Origin: JABMQW01 sp964439935
Lineage (GTDB): Bacteria; Fidelibacterota; Marinisomatia; Marinisomatales; TCS56
DNA: 64,000 nucleotides
Reading direction: 5' to 3'
Assembly: GCA_964439935.1 (NCBI GenBank)
Contig: CAYTPW010000017.1
Location: 10,835-74,834, forward strand
Shown: positions 44,724-53,011 of the stretch, piece after piece
Position numbering within the stretch: the stretch's first letter is position 1
How the letters are laid out: each line of letters starts with the position of its first letter
The notes under the pieces: generated by a model
What the model saw: the letters and a program-made list of their open reading frames with translations, nothing else
The model's database searches: none
Told to the model about the DNA's origin: nothing
Program-made: the position numbers and the translations under genes

Positions 44724-45785
44724 ATGATTAAACAAAATTATCTTCGATCAATATTTATTTGCGGATTTATACTATCCGGATTGTCCGCCCAGGATTTTGC
44801 ACCGGTCGGAACGACTGTAGCCCAGTTCCTCGAAATCGGCGTAGGTGCCCATGCCGATGCAATGGGGCAGGCCTATACCGCTAGGACCAACGATGCCGGA
44901 TCGGTGTTCTGGAACCCAGCCGGTTTAGCTGATGCAGGGCAATACAGTCTTTTCCTGTCAAATACCAGCTGGCCGGCGGGTATATCCCTGGGCGGTATTG
45001 CAGTAACCGGGAAATTTGGCCGTTTGGGTACATTTGCATTCAGCACCCTTTATCTGCAGACCGATGATATGGAAATAACTACGATTTATGAATCAGATGG
45101 TACCGGCGAGTATTTTAGTATGAGCAATTCCTGTATCGGGCTTTCGTATGCTCGGTTTCTGACTGATCGTGTCTCCGTCGGCGTTACTGGCAAAGTGGTT
45201 CAGGAAAAATACTTTGATTACGGTTATTCAACCTGGGCAATCGATCTGGGAACCATGTACCGGACCGATTTTCATGGATTGAAGATCGGCATGTCCATAT
45301 TGCACTTCGGGATTGGGAAGCTGGAAAAAGATGATGAAACGGATAAATGGACCTGGACATCATCGGATATTCAATTCGACGGTGATTACATTGATTACAG
45401 TGATCAGGACTCTTATATCATTCTTGAGGATGATACCGATGATAGTTCCATGGTATTTGAGAAGTATTCATTACCGGTTAATTTTCGGATTGGTATCAGC
45501 ATGAATATCTTTCAACAGGGTCCCCACCAATTAACGATTGCGTCAGACATGGTACACCCCAACAATAACCTGGAACAGTATAATATTGGCCTTGAATATG
45601 GACTGATGAACAGTTTTTTCATCCGTGGAGGTTATAAAATCGGTGTCGATGAAGGTGGTTTTGCCTTTGGTGGTGGTGCCAGTTTGAATGCTCTGGGGTA
45701 CGGTAATTTGAAAGTTGATTATTCCTATTCTGATCTGGGGATATTAACAAATAGTCATCGATTTTCTTTATTATTTGCGTTATAA
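44724..45785 (+). CDS. PorV/PorQ-family outer-membrane barrel, cassette 1
   Basis: The protein is 353 aa with a signal peptide ending at GLSAQ. It opens with the family block VAQFLEIGVGAHADAMGQAY followed by SVFWNPAGLADAGQYSLFLS. Amphipathic strands then continue to an aromatic C terminus (RFSLLFAL). PorV-type barrels (PF03687-like, UPF0164) act in T9SS as shuttles carrying cargo from the translocon to the attachment complex; others are FadL-like. Its place directly after a VPNPY-tailed exported protein and before a T9SS cargo protein suggests a dedicated carrier for this cassette, which is inference. A 36-nt spacer separates it from the next gene. Confidence 0.82.
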   Translation: MIKQNYLRSIFICGFILSGLSAQDFAPVGTTVAQFLEIGVGAHADAMGQAYTARTNDAGSVFWNPAGLADAGQYSLFLSNTSWPAGISLGGIAVTGKFGRLGTFAFSTLYLQTDDMEITTIYESDGTGEYFSMSNSCIGLSYARFLTDRVSVGVTGKVVQEKYFDYGYSTWAIDLGTMYRTDFHGLKIGMSILHFGIGKLEKDDETDKWTWTSSDIQFDGDYIDYSDQDSYIILEDDTDDSSMVFEKYSLPVNFRIGISMNIFQQGPHQLTIASDMVHPNNNLEQYNIGLEYGLMNSFFIRGGYKIGVDEGGFAFGGGASLNALGYGNLKVDYSYSDLGILTNSHRFSLLFAL

Positions 45786-45821
45786 TAAGGATAATTGTTA
45801 ACCAAAAAAAAGGAGAATAAT

Positions 45822-47750
45822 ATGAGAAAGAAAGCTAATATTGGATTGTTAGTAATTCTTCTCTTGGTAATCTGGCCTGGAACCATCTTTGCCATTAATG
45901 GCTTCGAGCGCGCCTACGAGATTGACATACCGGAAGCCACCTTAAATAATGGTGGTGTCGGTAACATGATCAGTGGCGTTGATGTTGATGGTGATGGAGC
46001 CACTGAGCTTTACCTGGTGAACGATAACTGGAACGATGGTGCCACAGAGACTATTCCAAGGATCTACAAATTGGAGTTGAGTGGAACCACCTGGACGGTT
46101 GTCTGGTCTGCGGTAGCTCCGGTTGCCTACCAGAACACCTGGCCGGTACTGGCATTGGATGATCTGGATGGTGATGGTAAGACGGAAATTATCTGGGGAC
46201 CGGTAAACTCAACCGGTACTGAATCAAATCCATATCGCATTGTTGTTTACGAAAATGTGGCAGCAGGTAGTGATAATTTTGGTGTGGAACAGACCGATGG
46301 CAGTTTCCTGCCAAATTCCACTTGGACAATTACCACTATAGACGATGAGAATATTCGTCCGATGGATATGGAGATAGCCGATCTGGACAGCGATGGTACC
46401 TTAGAGCTGGTCATGGCCGACCGTAAGGGTAATGACAGCGGAATGTATTTCTTGGTATGCTCAGTTGATGATATACCGGATACCGGTGATGGATCAGAGA
46501 CCTGGACATTAGAGACCAGTGGATTGGACCATACCCTATCAAGTGCACCAGAGAATAAGTGGGATGTTGCTGTAATCGGTAATAATGCCTATATCTCGAG
46601 TGAAACTGAGATCAGCAAAGTATCCTGGGATGGCAGTGCCTATGTTTACACGGCTTTGTCTCCACTCGTGGGTGGATCTTTCAACCAGTCTTCCCAGGTC
46701 GTTGACCTGGACGGAGATGGCACCATGGAGATCGTCGGAGCCATTTATGACTGGGGCGATGACAGTAAAAAAGGTGTCTACCTGTTACAGGAAGATGGAG
46801 ACACACTGATAGCCACCGAGTTGGTGAACATGGCCAGTTTCTGGGCCGGTGTTTCCCGTGGTGCCTGGGGTGGAACTTCTGGCGACATCGACCAGGATGG
46901 TAACCTTGATTTCGTATTTGGTTCCCGCGGTGGGAACGTGAATGCCAATATCTTCCGGCTGGCCTATCTGGGTGGTAACATTACCAGTCCTTCCAGTTAT
47001 AACTTAACGGTCATTGACAGCGGTATCGTCGATGGTGGTATCTGGAGCGTTCTGAGTATGGCCAACGTGGATGCCGATGCCGATCTGGAGGTCCTGTATA
47101 CCTCCAGCGCCTCGGTGGGTGATCTGTTTGCCTATTCGTATCCGGTAGTTGTACTGGATTATGTTGGTCTTTGGGCAGGTGTGTCAGATTTTTCCCGCGC
47201 CTACGAGATTGACATACCGGAAGCCACCTTAAATAATGGTGGTGTCGGTANNNNNNNNNNNNNNNNNNNNNNNNNNNNNNNNNNNNNNNNNNNNNNNNNN
47301 NNNNNNNNNNNNNNNNNNNNNNNNNNNNNNNNNNNNNNNNNNNNNNNNNNGGTCCTGTATACCTCCAGCGCCTCGGTGGGTGATCTGTTTGCCTATTCGT
47401 ATCCGATCGTGGTATTGAACTATGGGCCTACGGTTGGGATCGATGCTGAAGATGATATCATTACTCAGCCGACCCGGTTCGTACTCCATCAGAACTACCC
47501 GAATCCATTCAACCCGGTAACAACGATCAGTTACAGCTTGCCTTATGCTGCCAATGTAAACCTGGTGATATACGACATGCTGGGCCGCGAAGTAAGAACA
47601 ATCGTTAATGATCACCAGAATTCTGGTGATCAACGGATTGTCTGGAATGCAACCGACCATAATGGTATCAAGGTCAGTTCAGGTATGTACATTTATGTCT
47701 TGATGACTGAGAATTTCTCACAATCAAGAAAAATGCTACTACTTAAATAA
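45822..47750 (+). CDS. FG-GAP/VCBS repeat T9SS cargo protein, interrupted by assembly gap
   Basis: The ATG at 45822 follows AAAAGGAGA, a strong ribosome binding site; the signal peptide ends near GTIFA. The protein is built from FG-GAP-like calcium-binding blades (VDVDGDGATELYLVND, DDLDGDGKTEIIW, IADLDSDGTLELVMAD, DIDQDGNLDFVFGS). A T9SS type A tail holds NYPNPFNPVTTISYSLP and ends SRKMLLLK. A 100-N run at 47251-47350 falls in the second copy of a 1,287-nt tandem unit. The frame stays open across it; one missing copy (1,126 nt) would preserve the frame just as 100 does (both leave remainder 1 on division by 3). Real length is therefore probably about 984 aa. It is likely a surface adhesin or structural protein and the fourth gene of cassette 1. 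Confidence 0.85.
   Translation: MRKKANIGLLVILLLVIWPGTIFAINGFERAYEIDIPEATLNNGGVGNMISGVDVDGDGATELYLVNDNWNDGATETIPRIYKLELSGTTWTVVWSAVAPVAYQNTWPVLALDDLDGDGKTEIIWGPVNSTGTESNPYRIVVYENVAAGSDNFGVEQTDGSFLPNSTWTITTIDDENIRPMDMEIADLDSDGTLELVMADRKGNDSGMYFLVCSVDDIPDTGDGSETWTLETSGLDHTLSSAPENKWDVAVIGNNAYISSETEISKVSWDGSAYVYTALSPLVGGSFNQSSQVVDLDGDGTMEIVGAIYDWGDDSKKGVYLLQEDGDTLIATELVNMASFWAGVSRGAWGGTSGDIDQDGNLDFVFGSRGGNVNANIFRLAYLGGNITSPSSYNLTVIDSGIVDGGIWSVLSMANVDADADLEVLYTSSASVGDLFAYSYPVVVLDYVGLWAGVSDFSRAYEIDIPEATLNNGGVGXXXXXXXXXXXXXXXXXXXXXXXXXXXXXXXXXXVLYTSSASVGDLFAYSYPIVVLNYGPTVGIDAEDDIITQPTRFVLHQNYPNPFNPVTTISYSLPYAANVNLVIYDMLGREVRTIVNDHQNSGDQRIVWNATDHNGIKVSSGMYIYVLMTENFSQSRKMLLLK
45909..47144 (+). repeat. 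Tandem repeat unit, copy 1 (FG-GAP cargo gene)
   Basis: This 1,236-nt stretch is resolved. Its first 55 nt recur exactly at 47196-47250, and its last 55 nt recur exactly at 47351-47405, on the two sides of the gap. Identity stops at the next base on every side. Confidence 0.9.
47196..47405 (+). repeat. Tandem repeat unit, copy 2, mostly missing in gap
   Basis: Only the two 55-nt ends of the second copy are present, separated by 100 N. The period to copy 1 is 1,287 nt, a multiple of three. Confidence 0.85.
47251..47350. other. Assembly gap (100 N)
   Basis: Exactly 100 N, a placeholder length. The flanking repeats show that the missing sequence is a further copy of the unit at 45909-47144. 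Confidence 0.98.
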
Positions 47751-47770
47751 GTTATATCCATTTAGTTGTG

Positions 47771-47803
47771 AAAAGGCAGGGAGTTTACTCTCTGCCTTTT
47801 TTT
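47771..47803 (+). terminator. Rho-independent terminator of cassette 1
   Basis: A 12-bp stem (AAAGGCAGGGAG at 47772-47783, loop TTTA, CTCTCTGCCTTT) with one G-U pair is followed by a T-run. It lies 20 nt after the FG-GAP gene stop. Confidence 0.9.
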
Positions 47804-48107
47804 ATACCTGCTAAGCAACTATTTCAAATGGGTAAAATTTATAATCTGCTATTGACCATTTATATTATTCACAATAAAGAAAATGCCTGATGCTAGTGGC
47901 TGGATATATCGATCATATAATTTGAAATAAGAATGAAATGGATTTTGGCGGCTAATGTATTTTTTACTCGATAAATTTCCTAACTATCATACACTCAAAG
48001 TTCTCATTATATCACGATTCGTGGTTAAGACGATTCCGTGTAATTCGTTGTCTTGTTATGTTGATCCTCTTCATTTAGTCAACTTTTTTCAGGACGTGGC
48101 ATACACC

Positions 48108-48137
48108 AAAAAAGCCTCCTGCTAAGGAGGCTTTTTT
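48108..48137 (-). terminator. Rho-independent terminator of the minus-strand FG-GAP gene
   Basis: A perfect 13-bp hairpin (AAAAAAGCCTCCT, loop GCTA, complement) lies 12 nt beyond the stop of the minus-strand gene that ends at 48150. The symmetric A- and T-runs mean it may also stop plus-strand transcripts. Confidence 0.9.
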
Positions 48138-48149
48138 ATTGTATTGGTT

Positions 48150-49925
48150 TTACTTTAAGAAAGTCATCTGCATAGTGTGTGAGAAATTGCCAAACTGCAG
48201 GGTATAGAAGTAAATACCACTGCTGACTGTCATTCCGTTAGCATCACTGCCATCCCACTGGACGGTATGCGTTCCGGCAGTCGTATATTCATTATCTACC
48301 AGGGTATTGACTTCCTGGCCCAGAATATTATGAATCTTCAGTGAGATTTTTTTATCAATTGGCAATGTGTACTCGATCGCCGTTTTAGGATTGAATGGAT
48401 TGGGATAATTCTGAGCCAGCTTAAAATCAGCAGGCATAATGAGAACAATATCTTTCACCGATACAATTGTTGGGTCCCATTCGGCAATGCGGAAGGTATG
48501 ATTAGCATTAGGATCCAAACCACCTCCAAGTTCATCATTAACACTTTTATAACCCAACACCAATTCCAAGTTATTGTCGTCATCTAAATCAACTAGGTCA
48601 CTTATTTTAAACACACTTCCGGAAGTTGCATCGGGTAAGGCATGGATGCTATAGGTCCAGTCGTCCGGATTCAGAACATCTCCACCTGTATCAAGTGCAT
48701 ACATATGAATATCGCTCTCGCCACCTGCTCCACCAATGAAAACTCCAAAACCAGCAGCAGCGCCTACACCATATTGGCCAGCGCCTAAAATTGCAATTTC
48801 CGAATTGCCTACCCAGGAACGATCTGAAATTCCCGTTGTGTCAAAGCTCAAAGCATCGCCATCAGAATCTGTGATCACAAATAATTCAGCGTCGTCAAAA
48901 GCAGTTACATAAACTTCATCCTTGCCGTCGCCATCCATATCTGCTACTGCTGCCCCCAGGGTCCAGGCATCCTGATTAGCCAATTTCAGGAAAGGTGCTT
49001 TCGAAGAATCAACCAGACCGGTACCAATGGCTGTATCTCCAAGTGTGTACGAGTTTGGACCGGTGGCTTCCAGGAAGAACATGGCCAGGTTATTCCATGA
49101 AAAACAGGCTGCCTCCAATAGTCCATCACCATCCGTGTCACACATTACCATATCTTGCGGACTGCCACCACCAAGTGCATTTTCACGAGCGCCGTCTTTG
49201 TTGACATCACGGGGGGAAACGGCATATTCCTCTACCAAAGCAGCACCAAAGCCACCGATGTCACCGGTTGCGCCCAGGATGATAAACCGGTCTTCGGAAT
49301 AGGCTGGAGACCCATCGACAGTACCATAGGTCGGATTGGAACCACCATTGCTGGCCAACAGAATTTCATCTTTTCCATCACCATCGATGTCACCTACAGA
49401 AAAACCCTCTACTCTAGACTCACGCAGCGAATCATTTAGAGCTGCATGCAGATTGACAATCAAGTCAGCCTGTGTTCCATAGCCGTCGTCGGATGAACCA
49501 TCCCACTCAAATATATAAATTCCATTATCAGGGTTGGCATCGGGATACCTGCCCATTGATGTAATCATTTCAAAGCGACCATCACCATCCATATCTCCCG
49601 CATGGACATCCCGGGGATAAGACATAGCTGAACCATCTGATTCTAATAAGACAGGAGAAGCCCAGACATAGGCGAATGTATCGGTACCCGATTCTTCAAA
49701 ACAGGTGATACGACCACCGTTATCATAACTGGTAAGCCAGACTTCCAGTTTTGTATCCTGGTCCAGATCAGTGCCACTCAGGACACCGCGTGCGGCATCA
49801 TAGGGTACACCGCCAAACAGGGTATCACCTCCGGTAATATAAGGTGGTGAAACACCGGTCTGAACAAATCCACCTGCAAAAACATAAGCAGTTAGACAAA
49901 TAAAAATGATAGCTGTATTCTTCAT
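48150..49925 (-). CDS. FG-GAP/VCBS repeat protein with T9SS tail
   Basis: The protein is 591 aa on the minus strand, with TGGAGG just upstream of its ATG and a signal peptide ending near AYVFAGG. At least six calcium-type blades are visible (DLDQDTKLEVWLTS, DMDGDGRFEMITSMG, DIDGDGKDEILLAS, DTDGDGLLEAACF, DMDGDGKDEVYVTAFD, DLDDDNNLELVLGY), consistent with one seven- or eight-bladed propeller. The T9SS type A sorting domain occupies the last 85 residues (AQNYPNPFNPKTAIEYTLP and a final TMQMTFLK). It is related in plan to the cargo gene at 45822 but without tandem duplication, and it lies on the opposite strand between the two TonB cassettes. Function is probably surface adhesion or structure; no catalytic motif is seen. 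Confidence 0.87.
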   Translation of the reverse strand: MKNTAIIFICLTAYVFAGGFVQTGVSPPYITGGDTLFGGVPYDAARGVLSGTDLDQDTKLEVWLTSYDNGGRITCFEESGTDTFAYVWASPVLLESDGSAMSYPRDVHAGDMDGDGRFEMITSMGRYPDANPDNGIYIFEWDGSSDDGYGTQADLIVNLHAALNDSLRESRVEGFSVGDIDGDGKDEILLASNGGSNPTYGTVDGSPAYSEDRFIILGATGDIGGFGAALVEEYAVSPRDVNKDGARENALGGGSPQDMVMCDTDGDGLLEAACFSWNNLAMFFLEATGPNSYTLGDTAIGTGLVDSSKAPFLKLANQDAWTLGAAVADMDGDGKDEVYVTAFDDAELFVITDSDGDALSFDTTGISDRSWVGNSEIAILGAGQYGVGAAAGFGVFIGGAGGESDIHMYALDTGGDVLNPDDWTYSIHALPDATSGSVFKISDLVDLDDDNNLELVLGYKSVNDELGGGLDPNANHTFRIAEWDPTIVSVKDIVLIMPADFKLAQNYPNPFNPKTAIEYTLPIDKKISLKIHNILGQEVNTLVDNEYTTAGTHTVQWDGSDANGMTVSSGIYFYTLQFGNFSHTMQMTFLK

Positions 49926-50166
49926 ACTACCTCCAGTTTACTGATGAGTAAAATAAATAGGATTGTATTTTATGGAATTTATTCCTGCATAGTCAAGAAA
50001 AGGATTGTGAATCCGTTCAACACCGATAAAAATGGGCAGCTAATAAATAAACATAATTGAGCAAATGTATTTAAATTTATTGACATTGATTCATTGGCAT
50101 TCGTTTAAGTTGAATTCATTAAAAAAATATTAGAAATTATTAAAGCAAGCTAGAGACAGGTCGAGT
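49926..50166. other. Divergent intergenic region before TonB cassette 2
   Basis: 241 AT-rich nt between divergent start codons. It should contain promoters for the minus-strand FG-GAP gene and for cassette 2. I see no ORF or hairpin. Confidence 0.35.
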
Positions 50167-53001
50167 ATGCTGAAAAATAATATAGTAATGTTGGTAATTA
50201 GTATTCTACCAAATGTGTTTATTTTTGCTGGGACAGGTGGGAAAATCGCTGGTAGGGTCATCGATGAGAATAACAAAAATCCCTTGCCAGGAGTTAACGT
50301 GATAATCGAAGGGACTTCAGCAGGATCAGCGACTGATATCCATGGGGAATATGTCATTCTCAACGTACCCCCGGGTTTCTATACGGTTAAAGCAACTTAT
50401 ATCGGATTTACACCGCTAAGAGTTGAAAATTTGCGTGTTAATATCGACCAGACTACCCGGCAGAATTTCCAATTGGCAACTGAAGTCATAAAGGGTGAAG
50501 AGGTTACTGTCACGGCTGAAAGAAAATTGGTTCGTATGGATTTAACCTCCTCACAGAAAATTACCACATCGGAAGAAATTCTGCAAATGCCTGTTGAATC
50601 ATTCATCGGTGTATTAATGACTCAGGCTGGAGTGAATACAGGTGCCGACGGTGCTTTGCACATTCGCGGTGGACGCTCCAATGAAATCGGTTATTATATT
50701 GATGGAATCTCTGTATCAAATCCGTTCACAACTAATGCACTGGCGATTAATGTATCCAACAAAGCGTTAGAAGAGATGAAAGTTGTGAGCGGAGCCTTCA
50801 ACGCCGAATACGGTAATGCGATGAGTGGAATAGTCAATATTCAGACCAAGGATGGCGGCATGCATTACCACGGCAGCCTATCTATCAATACCGGTGATTA
50901 TATAACCGATGATACTGATCTGTATTTAAATATCGATGATATCAATCCACTGGCTAATATCATTTATGAAGGAGCATTGAATGGTCCGGTTCCAATCATT
51001 GGTAGGGGTGGGAATCTGACTTTCAATATCAGCGCCCGCTACAGTGATTATGAAGGTTATTTATATGGTATTCGCGAGCATCTTCCCAATGATTCAGCTA
51101 AAGCTGATTACACTGATACGACTGACTGGTATATTGAAATGGGTGGTGACAATAAATTTATACCATTGAACAGTAGCTTGAAGCTGAATCTGATGGGTAA
51201 GTTAACTTACAGGATTACACCACGAATAAAGATATCAGTTCAAGCGTTACATCAAGGACGTGATTATAAGAGTTACACGACGTCGGGGGGGCATGATTTC
51301 CGATATAATCCTGAAGGCACTTCCGATTACCGCTCAAATAACAACAATTACTCCCTTAAAATTAATCATTCTCTGAATACTAAATCATTTTACCAAGCCA
51401 ATGTTTTCATAAGCAATACGGATTACAAACGATTTCAATTCAAACCGATTGATCTGGATAATGCTGCTCCTGTTTTAAATGAGAATGGGAATGATTTGAG
51501 CGATGAATATATGGATAGCACTAGTTATGTCTATTATCTCGATCAGCCCGGATTCGGTCGTTTTTATATACTGCAGGATTCAAAATATGTGCCCTCAGAT
51601 CGGATTAGTCCCCCTAATTCAGCTACATTTCTGTTTGGTGGCTCTGATCGTGAGCATATTTATCGGCAGTCGTTTTCAACCGGTTTTAAATTTGACTTTA
51701 CCAGCCAGATAACCACCAAACATGAAGTAAAATTTGGTGTCAGTGCCAGGATCGATTCCCTTCAGGAAAGGGGTTTTGAGGTTTTATACGAAAAAGGAGA
51801 TGCGTTCCCGATCATACTACCCGTAAACAATTCCCCAACGCATGATTTCTACCAGAAGACAGCTAAATTTTATTCGGCCTACATCCAGGATAAGATCGAA
51901 TATGACAATATGATAATCAATGCCGGTATTCGTTACGATAATTTCAGTCCTAATGAAGATTACATTATCAATCTACTGGAGCCAGATGGCGGAGATATTG
52001 ATGAGGAACCAGTGGTGATAGCAGCCAAGTCCAAGGACATGGTTTCACCACGTTTGGGAATATCATTCCCAATCACCGACAATGGTGGTTTGCGTTTCTC
52101 TTACGGTCATTTTTATCAGATGCCTACTTTAAAGCGATTATATACGGCTGATAATTTTGGGGCCGCAAATGACCCCTCAATCGGCTATGCCAATCTTCAA
52201 CCAGAAAAATCAACACTCTATGAATTTGGGTTGCAGCAACAGTTTGGGCGCTATATTGGCATTGAAGCGAGTGCGTTCTATAAGGATACACGTGAATATC
52301 TGGCCTTGCAGACTATCAAGTATGTACATCCTGAATATGGTTCGAAAGTATACAGCATCTACCTGAATAAGGATTATGGTTCCGTGCAGGGTTTTACTGT
52401 CAGCTTAACTAAATTATATGATCCGGCTTCAAGACTATCCATATGGCTGGATTATTCCTATCAGAAGGCTGAGGGAAACAGTGTTCAGTCTGATGCTTTC
52501 ATGTTCAATGGTCTGACAGGGGACGAGGAAGAAAAACTGATCGTACCGTTAAGTTTTGATCAAAGCCATATTCTGAATTGGACCTTAATGATCAGCAATC
52601 CAAACAGTTGGGGATTAACTTTCATCGGTAAACTTGCCGGCGGCTGGCCATATACGCCTAACATTTATAAAGCCAATTATAATGCTCGTCCCAACTCAGA
52701 ACGGAAACCGCTTCAGAAGAATATGGATATGCGGATTCATAAAACTTTTAATATCGGTCCGCTCCAATACGTAATTTTTGCTAAAGTGTATAATTTGTTC
52801 GATCATCGAAATGAAAAATACATTTATACCGATACCGGCCGTGCCGGATATACTTATATCAATCGGTCTTTACAGGAGGGGGCAATCGAACCTCATTACG
52901 GCGAGGCGGGTGTAAAAACATGGGAAGAATATTATTATCAACGTCCCCATTATTATACCGCACCGCGATCAGTAAAAATTGGTGTATCGATAGATTTTTA
53001 A
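50167..53001 (+). CDS. TonB-dependent outer-membrane receptor, cassette 2
   Basis: The protein is 944 aa with a signal peptide (to about NVFIFA). A carboxypeptidase-regulatory-like domain occupies residues 25-105 (PLPGVNVIIEGTSAGSATD, ILNVPPGFYTVKATYIGF). The plug has ALHIRGGRSNEIGYYIDGIS and AEYGNAMSGIVNI. The barrel includes LRFSYGHFYQMPTLKRLYT and ends RSVKIGVSIDF. It is a diverged paralogue of the receptor at 39808: same length, same domain order and shared motifs, but different barrel loops, so the two probably handle different substrates. The next gene starts 10 nt downstream. No SusD-like gene is present. Confidence 0.88.
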   Translation: MLKNNIVMLVISILPNVFIFAGTGGKIAGRVIDENNKNPLPGVNVIIEGTSAGSATDIHGEYVILNVPPGFYTVKATYIGFTPLRVENLRVNIDQTTRQNFQLATEVIKGEEVTVTAERKLVRMDLTSSQKITTSEEILQMPVESFIGVLMTQAGVNTGADGALHIRGGRSNEIGYYIDGISVSNPFTTNALAINVSNKALEEMKVVSGAFNAEYGNAMSGIVNIQTKDGGMHYHGSLSINTGDYITDDTDLYLNIDDINPLANIIYEGALNGPVPIIGRGGNLTFNISARYSDYEGYLYGIREHLPNDSAKADYTDTTDWYIEMGGDNKFIPLNSSLKLNLMGKLTYRITPRIKISVQALHQGRDYKSYTTSGGHDFRYNPEGTSDYRSNNNNYSLKINHSLNTKSFYQANVFISNTDYKRFQFKPIDLDNAAPVLNENGNDLSDEYMDSTSYVYYLDQPGFGRFYILQDSKYVPSDRISPPNSATFLFGGSDREHIYRQSFSTGFKFDFTSQITTKHEVKFGVSARIDSLQERGFEVLYEKGDAFPIILPVNNSPTHDFYQKTAKFYSAYIQDKIEYDNMIINAGIRYDNFSPNEDYIINLLEPDGGDIDEEPVVIAAKSKDMVSPRLGISFPITDNGGLRFSYGHFYQMPTLKRLYTADNFGAANDPSIGYANLQPEKSTLYEFGLQQQFGRYIGIEASAFYKDTREYLALQTIKYVHPEYGSKVYSIYLNKDYGSVQGFTVSLTKLYDPASRLSIWLDYSYQKAEGNSVQSDAFMFNGLTGDEEEKLIVPLSFDQSHILNWTLMISNPNSWGLTFIGKLAGGWPYTPNIYKANYNARPNSERKPLQKNMDMRIHKTFNIGPLQYVIFAKVYNLFDHRNEKYIYTDTGRAGYTYINRSLQEGAIEPHYGEAGVKTWEEYYYQRPHYYTAPRSVKIGVSIDF

Positions 53002-53011
53002 GGAGTAGAAT

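Larger units (their letters stand above)
47751..48149. other. Convergent intergenic region with two terminators
   Basis: These 399 nt lie between the 3' ends of two convergent FG-GAP cargo genes. A terminator sits at each end (separate entries). The 300 nt between are AT-rich with no ORF, RNA gene or repeat that I can support. Confidence 0.5.
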
